From positions 62,001 through 126,000 of the forward strand of contig JAYJMM010000083.1 in the NCBI GenBank assembly GCA_037349105.1: a stretch of 64,000 nt of DNA, read 5' to 3'. A program made the translations under genes and the position numbers. The stretch comes from Limnomonas spitsbergensis. Its lineage: Eukaryota > Chlorophyta > Chlorophyceae > Chlamydomonadales. The notes beneath the pieces are model-generated. The model was not told the origin of the DNA. It searched no databases and worked only from the letters and a program-made list of their open reading frames with translations. This document shows positions 12,601 to 24,600 of this stretch, piece after piece (the first letter of the stretch is position 1; each line of letters begins with the position of its first letter).

Positions 12601-15600
12601 AAACCCTAAGACCATCAAGGTGATCCAACCCTAAATTCTAAACCCTAAGACCATTAAGGTGATCCAACCCTAAATTCTAAACCCTAAGACCATCAAGGTG
12701 ATCCAACCCTAAATTCTAAACCCTAAGACCATCAAGGTGATCCAACCCTAAATTCTAAACCCTAAGACCATCAAGGTGATCCAACCCTAAATTCTAAACC
12801 CTAAGACCATCAAGGTGATCCAACCCTAAATTCTAAACCCTAAGACCATCAAGGTGATCCAACCCTAAATTCTAAACCCTAAGACCATCAAGGTGATCCA
12901 ACCCTAAATTCTAAACCCTAAGACCATCAAGGTGATCCAACCCTAAATTCTAAACCCTAAGACCATCAAGGTGATCCAACCCTAAATTCTTAACCCTAAG
13001 ACCATTAAGGTGATCCAACCCTAAATTCTAAACCCTAAGACCATTAAGGTGATCCAACCCTAAATTCTAAACCCTAAGACCATCAAGGTGATCCAACCCT
13101 ACGTTTTTGACAAGGGGACGGGTGGTGCCATTTCTGCCATATCTGCCACGCACGGGGCAGGGCCTTTTTATTTATTTTTTATATCTATCAATGATCTCCC
13201 CGCCCCCCACCTCTCCAGTTCGATATAGACAAGCTGCGGGCGGCGGGGGAGAGTGCCGCCGGCGCCATGGAGGGGCCCTCACACGCCGCGTCACGCAACA
13301 AGGACCCCGGCGAGATCTTCGGGCGCGTGCTGCGCGTCAGCGCAACCGGCAACCCGGGAACCGCTCAGACCTCTCCGACGGGTGGCAAGGTGGGCGGGGC
13401 GCTTAAATGACCCTGATACTGTACATTTGCTTTGCCTACCTCAATTATTACCGTTGTATGGGGTTGAGGGATCCATGAATTTACTAATGATTGATTGCCA
13501 ACGCCAGTTTTCAGTCCGATATTAAGAGCTCTTGTCGACAATCGGCCCTGAGGGCAGCATTACTGAATCTTTTGCTTGATACCCGAGGGAAGGCAAATCA
13601 AATCTACGGGGTACCTGAAACGCGCTGCCGATTCGACCGCAATTTACACTTGCAGCGAAAAGCATTGTGTCACGCACCGTAAGGAAGCACAGTACTGGCG
13701 GCAAGATGGGTGGGATGTCATAAAGATGTAAAAGCATGAACCTGAAACGCGGAACCTTCAACCCGGGAACCGCTCAGACCTCTCCAACGGGTGTGTCAAG
13801 GTGTGCAGGGCACCAGAAAGACCTTAGACCCTGAACCAGGAAGCTTAAACTCGGGAATCGCTCACATCGCTCCAAGGGGTGCAGGGCGTCTAATACAGGT
13901 GAGTGTCGTAAGGGACAGCGTTAGATTCTAATGCGTTAAAGGGTTTCAGGGTCCGGAGGGGCGCCAGCCGAGGAAGAGTGACAGACTTCCAAGGAATGCG
14001 CCCGCCGCCCGCAGATGTTGCTTTCAGCTAACAAATGACATGCCTTGCCGGAAAGATCCTCAACCTAGTAACCTATAACCCTGAACCCAAAACTTGGAAC
14101 CGCTCAGACTTACTTCTACGGGTGGCAAGCTGAAGGGGCCTGTCACTAGGGGGGTCGGACTAGTCCCCCGACCCCCCCGGCTTATAATGCGACCCCATGG
14201 TTGGCGCCTTAGCACAGGGAAACAGGGAAGAATCGACTGGCGTCCAGGAATTAAGCCATTTAATACAAAATGGAACATCGCTTTTTTTCCTGGTCGATTC
14301 TTCGTTGTGCAAAGACGCCAACCGGGCACTGAAAGCCCCTGTTTGGGGGACTAGTCTGACCCCCCTAGTGACAGGCCCCTTGCAAGATGGGCGGAGTGTG
14401 GAAATCACTGTAACCTGAAACCCTAAAACCTTCAGCCCGGAACCTGAACCCTTATAAAATAGGACGGCCACGTGGGTCAAGCGCTCCTTGCGCTCTGGGA
14501 ATGTTGCATTGGGTCAAGTTTTTTAAACCACAACCACGAGTTCTTCCTAAACCAAATTAACTTTATGATGTTTGAGTGCTCTGTCGATGTTGGCCCCTCT
14601 TGGCCCTCTCAGGGCCCCTGAACGCTCCCCTTTCCCTAAGGGTTCATCAACCCTAAACCCTCACTCCCCTCAGGGCCCCTGAACTCCCCTTAACCCTAAA
14701 CCATTAACCCTGGACCCTGGACCCTCATTCCCACCAGGGCCCCTCGGCGTACCCCATGGGCGAGGGTGCGGGTGAAGCCTCGACCATGGAGGAGCAGAAC
14801 ATGGGTATCATGGAGGAGCCATCAGGTGAGGGTGTGGGAGGAAGTGTGAGGGAAGCGTGGGATTCACAGTGGGGAGGTATGGGTTCATGCTGCCTGTGTG
14901 GCTGTGTTTGTTTGGTGGCTAGTTTTGCAAGTGCTTGTGATAATCTGTTCTGGCTAGAGAAAGGGGACGTCATACACATGCCCTTGCACATGCATATCCT
15001 CATGCTCATGTACATACTCATGCACATGTGCATGCATATCCTCATGCACATGCACAGCCTAATGCACATGCTCAAACACATACACACGCACATGCCCAGA
15101 CTCATGCACAAACCCATGCACATGCACATGCCCAGACTCATGCACATGCGCATGCCCAGACTCATGCACAAACTCATGCACATGCTCATGCACATGCCCA
15201 GACTCATGCACATGCGCATGCCCAGACTCATGCACATGCGCATGCCCAGACTCATGCACAAACTCATGCACATGCTCATGCACATGCCCAGACTCATGCA
15301 CATGCGCATGCCCAGACTCATGCACACACTCATGCACATGCTCATGCACATGCTCATGCACATGCTCATGCACATGCTCATGCACATGCCCAGACTCATG
15401 CACATGCGCATGCCCAGACTCATGCACAAACTCATGCACATGCACATGCCCATGCCCAGACTCATGCACATGCGCATGCCCAGACTCATGCACATGCGCA
15501 TGCCCAGACTCATGCACATGCACATGCCCAGACTCATGCACATGCGCATGCCCAGACTCATGCACAAACTCATGCACATGCTCATGCACATGCGCATGCC

Positions 15601-18600
15601 CAGACACATGCACATGCTCAGGCTCGTGCACATGCTCATGCACACGCTCATACACATGCTCATGCTTGAACCCGGAGTCAACCTTGTATCATCACCTTTG
15701 AATCCTATGTATGCCTTCCTGAATGTGCTTGGCCCTGTCGGCAGCTTCTGGCAACATTTACGGCGGTGGTCGCGGCTCGAACAGTGGAGGGGACGGCAGC
15801 AAATTCACCACCAGCTACGATGAACGACCCGCACTCGTGAGTTTTCTTTCAACGGGACAGTTGGGCGCCCACGCGTCCGAGCCTTTTATTTGAGCAGGGC
15901 CCAGAGGTGTAATGTCATTGACTAGTGAGTGGGATGGGCTTTGATGGAGTTGGAGGGCCAGTGAGAGATGAGCCCGACGGTGTTTCATTTTTGGGTTTAG
16001 GGTTTTAGGATGAGCCCACAGTGTTTCATTTTAGTGTGTGCCTGATCGCCTTTCGGGGGGGGGGGGGAGAGGGGAGGCGTGTTGTCGTTGCCTGGCCGAA
16101 TAGGACCGGACCTTGACCAGTAGCACACGCTGCGGGGTGAAGGCTGAAGGCTGAGCCGTTTAAAACCAGCCCAAACCAGCCCCTAAACCGTAAACCCACA
16201 TGGGATCTCCTGGGATCTTGAGCCGAGGCGCAAGCAGCAGGGCTGGCTGCACCAGGTATTCCCCGGGGCCCTGGGCTGTGATGTATGTCAATCGTAGGCT
16301 GGGCAACAGTGTTTGTTGTAAGGTTCTAGGAAAATCTCTTCTGATCACACCTCGACTTTTTCAACCCATTGGGCATGCTAAAATAATATGGATAAGCCGA
16401 TGTGGGGCCATGAGGGATGAGTAGGCTCGGGGAATGCGTTGGGGAAATGGTTCACTTGTTGTCTCTCTCTCCCTCTCTCAACCGCAGTCGACCCCTGGGA
16501 TGGGGTCTTTCCGTGCAAAAAGCTTCACTGGCGTCCAGGACTTCAGCTTTTTGATACGGAAGGAAAATTCGTTTTTTTCCGGAGTTTTTGCTCGAAAAGG
16601 ATCCGTCCCGGCCGGAACCCCTTGTTTGGGGGAACTCGTCCAACCTTCTAAGTGACAGGCCCCTTCCCATGGCCATCAATACCTAATAAGCATTCCCGTG
16701 CATGGGAGGTCCTGGACAGCCTCAGACACCTCATATGTCCGCCCTGATAGTTGTCTTTCACCCGGACCCCCCCATCTAAAAGCGTTTGAACCCAAACCCT
16801 CAACCCTTGTCCCCTTTGCCAACCACTCCCCTCAGACACCTCATATGTCCGCCCTGATAGTTGTCTTTCACCCGGCCCTTCCCATCTGAAAGCGTTTGAA
16901 CCCAAACCCTCAACCCTTGTCCCCTTTGCCAACCACTCCCCTCAGACACCTCATATGTCCGCCCTGATAGTTGTCTTTCACCCGGCCCTTCCCATCTGAA
17001 AGCGTTTGAACCCAAACCCTCAACCCTTGTCCCCTTTGCCAACCACTCCCCTCAGACACCTCATATGTCCGCCCTGATTCTTTGTCTTTCACCCGGACCC
17101 CCCCATCTGAAAGCGTTTGAACCCAAACCCTCAACCCTTGTCCCCTTTGCCAACCACTCCCCTCAGACACCTCATATGTCCACCCTGATAGTTGTCTTTC
17201 ACCCGGCCCTTCCCATCTGAAAGCGTTTGAACCCAAACCCTCAACCCTTGTCCCCTTTGCCAACCACTCCCCTCAGACACCTCATATGTCCGCCCTGATA
17301 GTTGTCTTTCACCCGGCCCTCCCCATCTGAAAGCGTTTGAACCCAAACCCTCAACCCTTGTCCCCTTTGCCAACCACTCCCCTCAGACACCTCATATGTC
17401 CGCCCTGATAGTTGTCTTTCACCCGGACCCCCCCATCTAAAAGCGTTTGAACCCAAACCCTCAACCCTTGTCCCCTTTGCCAACCACTCCCCTCAGACAC
17501 CTCATATGTCCGCCCTGATAGTTGTCTTTCACCCGGCCCTTCCCATCTGAAAGCGTTTGAACCCAAACCCTCAACCCTTGTCCCCTTTGCCAACCACTCC
17601 CCTCAGACACCTCATATGTCCGCCCTGATAGTTGTCTTACACCCGGCCCTTCCCATCTGAAAGCGTTTGAACCCAAACCCTCAACCCTTGTCCCCTTTGC
17701 CAACCACTCCCCTCAGACACCTCATATGTCCGCCCTGATAGTTGTCTTTCACCCGGACCCCCCCATCTAAAAGCGTTTGAACCCAAACCCTCAACCCTTG
17801 TCCCCTTTGCCAACCACTCCCCTCAGACACCGCATATGTCCGCCCTGATAGTTGTCTTTCACCCGGACCCCCCCATCTGAAAGCGTTTGAACCCAAACCC
17901 TCAACCCTTGTCCCCTTTGCCAACCACTCCCCTCAGACACCTCATATGTCCGCCCTGATAGTTGTCTTTCACCCGGACCCCCCCATCTGAAAGCGTTTGA
18001 ACCCAAACCCTCAACCCTTGTCCCCTTTGCCAACCACTCCCCTCAGACACCGCATATGTCCGCCTGATTCCTTGTCTTTCACCCGGACCCCCCCATCTGA
18101 AAGCGTTTGAACCCAAACCCTCAACCCTTGTCCCCTTTGCCAACCACTCCCCTCAGACACCTCATATGTCCGCCCTGATAGTTGTCTTTCACCCGGACCC
18201 CCCCATCTGAAAGCGTTTGAACCCAAACCCTCAACCCTTGTCCCCTTTGCCAACCACTCCCCTCAGACACCTCATATGTCCGCCCTGATAGTTGTCTTTC
18301 ACCCGGACCCCCCCATCTAAAAGCGTTTGAACCCAAACCCTCAACCCTTGTCCCCTTTGCCAACCACTCCCCTCAGACACCTCATATGTCCGCCCTGATA
18401 GTTGTCTTTCACCCGGACCCCCCCATCTAAAAGCGTTTGAACCCAAACCCTCAACCCTTGTCCCCTTTGCCAACCACTCCCCTCAGACACCGCATATGTC
18501 CGCCCTGATAGTTGTCTTTCACCCGGACCCCCCCATCTAAAAGCGTTTGAACCCAAACCCTCAACCCTTGTCCCCTTTGCCAACCACTCCCCTCAGACAC

Positions 18601-21600
18601 CTCATATGTCCGCCCTGATTCTTGTCTTTCACCCGGACCCCCCCATCTGAAAGCGTTTGAACCCAAACCCTCAACCCTTGTCCCCTTTGCCAACCACTCC
18701 CCTCAGACACCTCATATGTCCGCCCTGATAGTTGTCTTTCACCCGGCCCTTCCCATCTGAAAGCGTTTGAACCCAAACCCTCAACCCTTGTCCCCTTTGC
18801 CAACCACTCCCCTCAGACACCGCATATGTCCGCCCTGATAGTTGTCTTTCACCCGGCCCTCCCCATCTGAAAGCGTTTGAACCCAAACCCTCAACCCTTG
18901 TCCCCTTTGCCAACCACTCCCCTCAGACACCGCATATGTCCGCCCTGATAGTTGTCTTTCACCCGGACCCCCCCATCTGAAAGCGTTTGAACCCAAACCC
19001 TCAACCCTTGTCCCCTTTGCCAACCACTCCCCTCAGACACCGCATATGTCCGCCCTGATAGTTGTCTTTCACCCGGCCCTTCCCATCTGAAAGCGTTTGA
19101 ACCCAAACCCTCAACCCTTGTCCCCTTTGCCAACCACTCCCCTCAGACACCGCATATGTCCGCCCTGATAGTTGTCTTTCACCCGGCCCTTCCCATCTGA
19201 AAGCGTTTGAACCCAAACCCTCAACCCTTGTCCCCTTTGCCAACCACTCCCCTCAGACACCTCATATGTCCGCCCTGATAGTTGTCTTTCACCCGGACCC
19301 CCCCATCTGAAAGCGTTTGAACCCAAACCCTCAACCCTTGTCCCCTTTGCCAACCACTCCCCTCAGACACCGCATATGTCCGCCCTGATAGTTGTCTTTC
19401 ACCCGGCCCTTCCCATCTGAAAGCGTTTGAACCCAAACCCTCAACCCTTGTCCCCTTTGCCAACCACTCCCCTCAGACACCGCATATGTCCGCCCTGATT
19501 CTTTGTCTTTCACCCGGACCCCCCCATCTGAAAGCCTGGTCCTTTCTGTACTCACCACTGCCAACACTAAGTCGACTGAGGCCTGACCGCTGGAGCAGGA
19601 TGATGATATTTACCATCCACTCCTCCAGGGTGATGCTTTGTCTTTCACCCGGCCCTCCCCCATCTAAAAGCCTGGTGCTTTCTGTACTCACCACCGCCAG
19701 CACGTTCTCTAATTCAGGGTTTAAACGCATGAATCCCAGCCCTTGAACATTTACTTCTTCACCAACCCATGGCCCTCAAGGCCTCAAAGGCACCCTGTGC
19801 CTCAGGGTTACAGTTTAGGGTACCATCAGGACGACCATTTGGGTCCAAATCCCGGCTACCGTATCGCATCGCGCCGTTTAACAAGACAGTACCGTGTTGA
19901 AACACCGTGTCGGCCATTTTCTTACCTGTCCGGCCATTTTCTTACCTGTCCGGCCATTTTCTTACCTGTCCGGCCATTTTGGCCGTACCGTATTTGTAGC
20001 CATACCGTACTTTCTGACCGTACCGTATTTCCGCACCAGGTAACCCTGGTGTGCATGGGAGGTACTGGGCAGCCTCAGACACCTCACCTGCCAGCCCTGA
20101 TACTTTGTTTTAAACCCTGATCTCCCTGTCTTCAACTCTGATGCCCCGTCTGCGGCCCTGAATAGCGATATGACATGCTAGGTACCGTGATACTACTTTA
20201 TATTTATATCTTTTTGAATTTCGTGACCTCTTTAATACCAAGTAGTAGAATAATTTCGATTTCATACATGAATTCGTTGACCCTTTTTGTCACTGAAAAG
20301 TAAAAATCACATGGCTTCATTTTCTTCATCTTCATCGTTTTTTGAAGTTCAAAAGCGTTACAAAAGTTTACAACAGTCCCGGCAAGGGAAAAGCGACAGA
20401 ACAAACCAGTAAACCCGCAGACCTAACACACACATTGACAGCACTCGGTGCTCGCGGCAGATCTAAGTCGAACATTCAAGTGCTCAGACCTTTCAACCGA
20501 ACCTGAGCATTGGCATTCAGGCATGTTGAACTTGAAATTCCTAACACAGCGTTCCTAGCATCAGCAGTCACTATCCTAATTGGCCCTCCTGAGCGCCTTC
20601 TTTGAGCGTTTTCTTCATCTTTGTGACTGTGTTTTGCCGAGAATGATTCGTCTGCCCTTCAAGTGGCGCAATATGAAATACGACAGTGATCCGTACCCTC
20701 TCAAACTACGCGGCAAAACGAAACCAGAGCAACAATACGGTAGCCACACAGCATTTCACAGCCACATTTGCTTCCAAACAAAAAAATACAAAACAAAACA
20801 ACTGAATTAAACGAGCCCTGTCTAATATCTGTGCAGGGCAAAGGGCGGTACACGCCCACCGGCGCAGGCCCTGACACTATGCCTGGAGGGCTGGAGGGCA
20901 CCGAGCCGCCACCGGGTCAAGCTGGCGGCAGCGGGAGTGGCGGCGGAGACTATGTGTGTGACATTGCAGCGCCGGACGGCTGGCCGCGGGACCTGCCTGG
21001 GCCGGAGCCGCTGTCGAGTAAGTCAAGGGGGGCATGCCGTTGAGGGGGAGGGGGGCATGCTGGAGGGGAGGGGGGCATGCTGTTGAGGGGGAGAGGGCCA
21101 TGCTGTTGAGGGGGAGGGGGGCATGCTGTTAAGAGGGAGGGGGGCATGCTGTTGAGGTGGAGGGGGGCATGCTGGAGGGGAGGGAGGCATGCTGAAGGGG
21201 GAGGGGGGACTGATTGATTCAGTGGTTGACAAGGTGCGTGCTGCTTGGCCGGTCAGGGCTTAGAACCCAATGGGCTTGTTGGTGAATGCCCGGTGGCTAC
21301 TTATTAAGACGGCTGAAAGATTGCGATCGGTTACGGAAGTGACTGCGTGGTTACTAATGCCACAACAGCAATTTCCGGATTAACAAATGTCAACCTCAGG
21401 GTGAAGAACTTGTTGGGTGAATTTTTTTGTGGCTGGATGATGTCTGTATCGGGATCATGTCTGTGGCAGGGTTGTGGCGACCCTGGTGGTGGCCTGAACG
21501 TGGTCTGGTGCGCACTAGAACCTCAACGCTGGGGCATGGGGCATGAGGTATGAGGCATAAGGAATGGGGCATGGGGCATGAGGAATGGGGCATGGGGCAT

Positions 21601-24600
21601 GGAGCATGGGCGAGGGCGAGGGCCTGATCAGTGTGCTCAACCGGGTGTGGGGGGGGTCTCTTGCCCACATTTAGCTTGAACGCGCCCCCCTCCCCCTTCC
21701 TCCTGTTGCTGCTCTCCTCAACTCCTGCTATGGAGCCACCAGGGGTCCCCTTCTGGCCGAGGGGAAGGGAGGCTGGGCTGCCCCTCCTGGCAAGTGATTT
21801 GCTTTTGAGGCCATGCATAACATTAAAATGCGAATTGCCGATCATAGATGCCAGCTTCAATTTGAAGCGAACCCAGTGCAGGCAAGCAGCCAAAGGCGCA
21901 GAGTCCTTGGTGGACCTTGCCGGCAAATCCTGCTCGCATTTGAGGAAAGCCAGACTTTGAATTTGAATTTGAATTTGAGAAACTTTGAATTAACCCAACG
22001 CAGGCAAGGGCGCCAAAGGCGCAGAGTCCTTGGTGGACCTTGCCGGCAAATTCTGCTCGCATTTGAGGAAAGCCAGAGTTTGAATTTGAATTTGAGAAAC
22101 TTTGAATTAACCCAACGCAGGCAAGGACGCCAAAGGCGCAGAGTCCTTGGTGGACCTTGCTGGCAATTCCTGCTCGCATGTGAGAAAAACAATAATTTGA
22201 ATTTGAATTTGAGAAGCTGCAAATAAACCCAAACGCAGGCAACGACGCCAAAGATACGAAGTCCCTGGTGGACCTGGCCGGCGAGTACTGCACGCATGTG
22301 AGCAAAGCTATCATTTGATTTTGAATTTGAAGCATCCCTGAACCCAACGCAGGCAAGGACGCCAAAGACGCGGAGTCCCTGGTGGACCTGGCCGGCGAGT
22401 ACTGCGCTCGCGCAATGTTTAGCAAGAACTGGCAGCTGAGGGAGGCAGCGCTAGGTTACTTGGCAGGGATGTTGCAGGTGTGGACACGGGGGGAGGGGAT
22501 GTTGCAGGTGTGCACGTGGGGGAGGAGATGTTGCGGTGTTGGTGTTGCAAGTGTGGGCATAGGGAGGGCATGTTGTGTTGTTGGTGTTTCAGGTGTGGAT
22601 GTAGGGGGAGGGGATGTTGCGGTGTTGGTGTTGCAAGTGTGGACACGGGGGGAGGGGATGTTGCGGTATTGGTGTTCCAGGATGCAGGGGAGGGGTGTTG
22701 CGGATTTGGTGCTGCATATGTGGACGTGGTGGATGTGGCTGTTGCGGTGTTGGTGTTGCAGATGTGGGCAGGGGGGAGGGGATGTTGCGGCATGGTTGTT
22801 TCAGGTGTGGACGTGAACCCTTAACTCTTAATCCTGAACCCCTGACCCCTCACCCTGCAATCTGAACCCCTTGCTCCTTAAACTGAAATTGGAACCCTGA
22901 ACCCCAAATTCTGGACCCTGATGTACGTCCCTCTGACACAAAGGGCCAAGCCCTGAATCCCCGACATCCCCCCCCCTCCTGTGCTCCAGAGTGGGGGCGG
23001 CCTCCTTGACCGGAAGGACGGCTTCCGCACACTGTCCAAGACAGTCCAGGTGGGTCTCCACGGGGGGGGGGACATTCTCTAGGGGGGGCATTCTCTACCA
23101 GTGCTCAGTGGTGTACTTTTGGCTCCTAGAAATGTGAGAATCGAGAACGAACTTATGAGTTCTCTGGTGCTGAATTATGCGGGATGCTCGAAAAGTACTC
23201 CCGAGAACGAAAAAATGAGCTTGTAGTGTTTGTAGACCTGTCTCCTAGGAATGGACTATCGAGGACAAACAGATATACGTAGGCGCGATATGTGTGAAAG
23301 CTAAAGACATGAAATACAAAGTTTGCCTCTGTACACATGCTCACACACCAGCTGCCCATAACCCTGATCCTTTGCTCATAGAAATGAACTATCGAGGACA
23401 AACAGATCAGCATTGCTGTCATTGTGTGGGGCTGTTCAGGCTGAAAAGGGTTTTAAATGTGAAGCGTTAGGCACAAGGATCACTTGTGGTGTGGTGTATA
23501 AAAATAACTGCTGATCTGTCGTGGTGCCTTGTGTGACTTGTGTGTGTGTGTGAGCAGTGTGTATCCCTGTTTTTTATTTCAGCACAGTTCAGCTACAATT
23601 CAGCTACATCGGAGTCTCTATGGCTGAGAGGGCCTGCTGCGATAAGCCATACTGCGTTGACCGAGATTTGATCCCACCCGGCCCTGAGGTGGCAGCTCGG
23701 CTGCGACCCAACGTTGGTCCGGCATGCACTGCAGCAAATGCGGTTGCGACATGCGCTCGAGCTCGCACCTGAGCACTGTACGCGGCCTGCACATGCCCAC
23801 ACTTGCTGCACATGTATTCACACTTGTTGCTCCCATGTTCACACTTGTGTGTCCTGCCTTTCCTGCTGCACAGCGCTTGATGAAGGATAAGGTGGCTAAC
23901 GTGTTCCTGGGCGCGGTCTCACTCTTCCAGGCACTGGTGGGTTCATACTTGGTTCACACTTGTTGACACATTTCACATCCTCACTCATGCACCACAGTCT
24001 GAAATCAGGGAAGTTTGGGGTTTACGGTTGGGTTTAGGGTTCAGGAAATCAGGACAGTAGCCGAGCCTCCGGAGCCCCATTTGCTCAATTACTATGCCTG
24101 CACATCTGCTTGGCTCCGCCTTTCCACACGTCACATAGTGCCACTTTACAGCATTATCTACACATACAAAGTAATGCAGATTGCTTTGCCTCCCCCGATA
24201 ATTAACGTTTTGGGGGGTTGAGAGATCCATGAATTTACTCATTATCGATTGTCGACGCCAGTTTCCAGTCGGAAATAAGAGTTGTGGTCGATAATTTGCC
24301 CTGAGGGCAGCATTAAAAGAAATTGCATTTTCGTATCCGAAGGCATGCAAATCAAATATACGAATATATAACCGCCGTTCAAACCCTTGCAGGTAGACAC
24401 CAAATAATATTTTTGAATGCCGGAACTTTAAAAATCGTTTGTTTTAGGGGACGACCTTGACAGGCACCCCCTTTGCGCATGAGTGGTGTATGAGGGATGA
24501 GTGCGAAATGGGCGAGAGTGAATGACCGCCCCGGTTCATGACCGTGGCTTGTACAATAGTGTGGCAGTGTGTGACAGGAGGACCACATTGCCACATTAAA

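Larger units (their letters stand above)
9437..13389 (+). other. CEP104: CEP104 central helical repeats (exons 6-9)
   Basis: Exon 6 encodes LNLDIHVDTVTATKI, joined in phase 1 to exon 7. Exons 7 and 8 each encode a charged helical hairpin with the shared pattern A-x-E/K-EDYD-x-AK (AREDYDEAKRIK and EKEDYDTAKTIK). Exon 9 continues with FDIDKLRAAGE before low-complexity sequence. In CEP104 this part is a coiled-coil region next to the N-terminal domain. Confidence 0.75.
14738..21017 (+). other. CEP104: Gly/Pro-rich linker of CEP104-like protein (exons 10-12)
   Basis: Exons 10-12 encode a Met/Glu/Gly-rich linker (EEQNMGIMEEPS), then YDERPAL, then a Gly/Pro-rich stretch ending WPRDLPGPEPLS just before the TOG domain. 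Similarity is weak here. The exons are supported by GT-AG borders and by matching phases (1, 0, 1). Intron 11 (15837-20836) is 5 kb and contains the 110-bp satellite. Confidence 0.65.

Noticed and set aside
12115..13105. Regular repeat array resembling CRISPR
   Set aside because: Units are contiguous with no unique spacers, lie in a eukaryotic intron, and copy the splice donor.
14725..15823. Frames of 318 and 355 codons with Met/His/Ala repeats
   Set aside because: Generated by the CATGCA-type minisatellite. Only the ends overlap real exons 10 and 11.
15842..15922. R1 repeat as a tRNA gene or tRNA-derived SINE
   Set aside because: GGCCGAGC slightly recalls an A box, but there is no B box (GGTTCGANTCC) and no cloverleaf.
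16648..19567. Serial 80-codon minus-strand frames
   Set aside because: One near-identical frame per 110-bp satellite unit, with no conserved start context and no coding-type substitutions.
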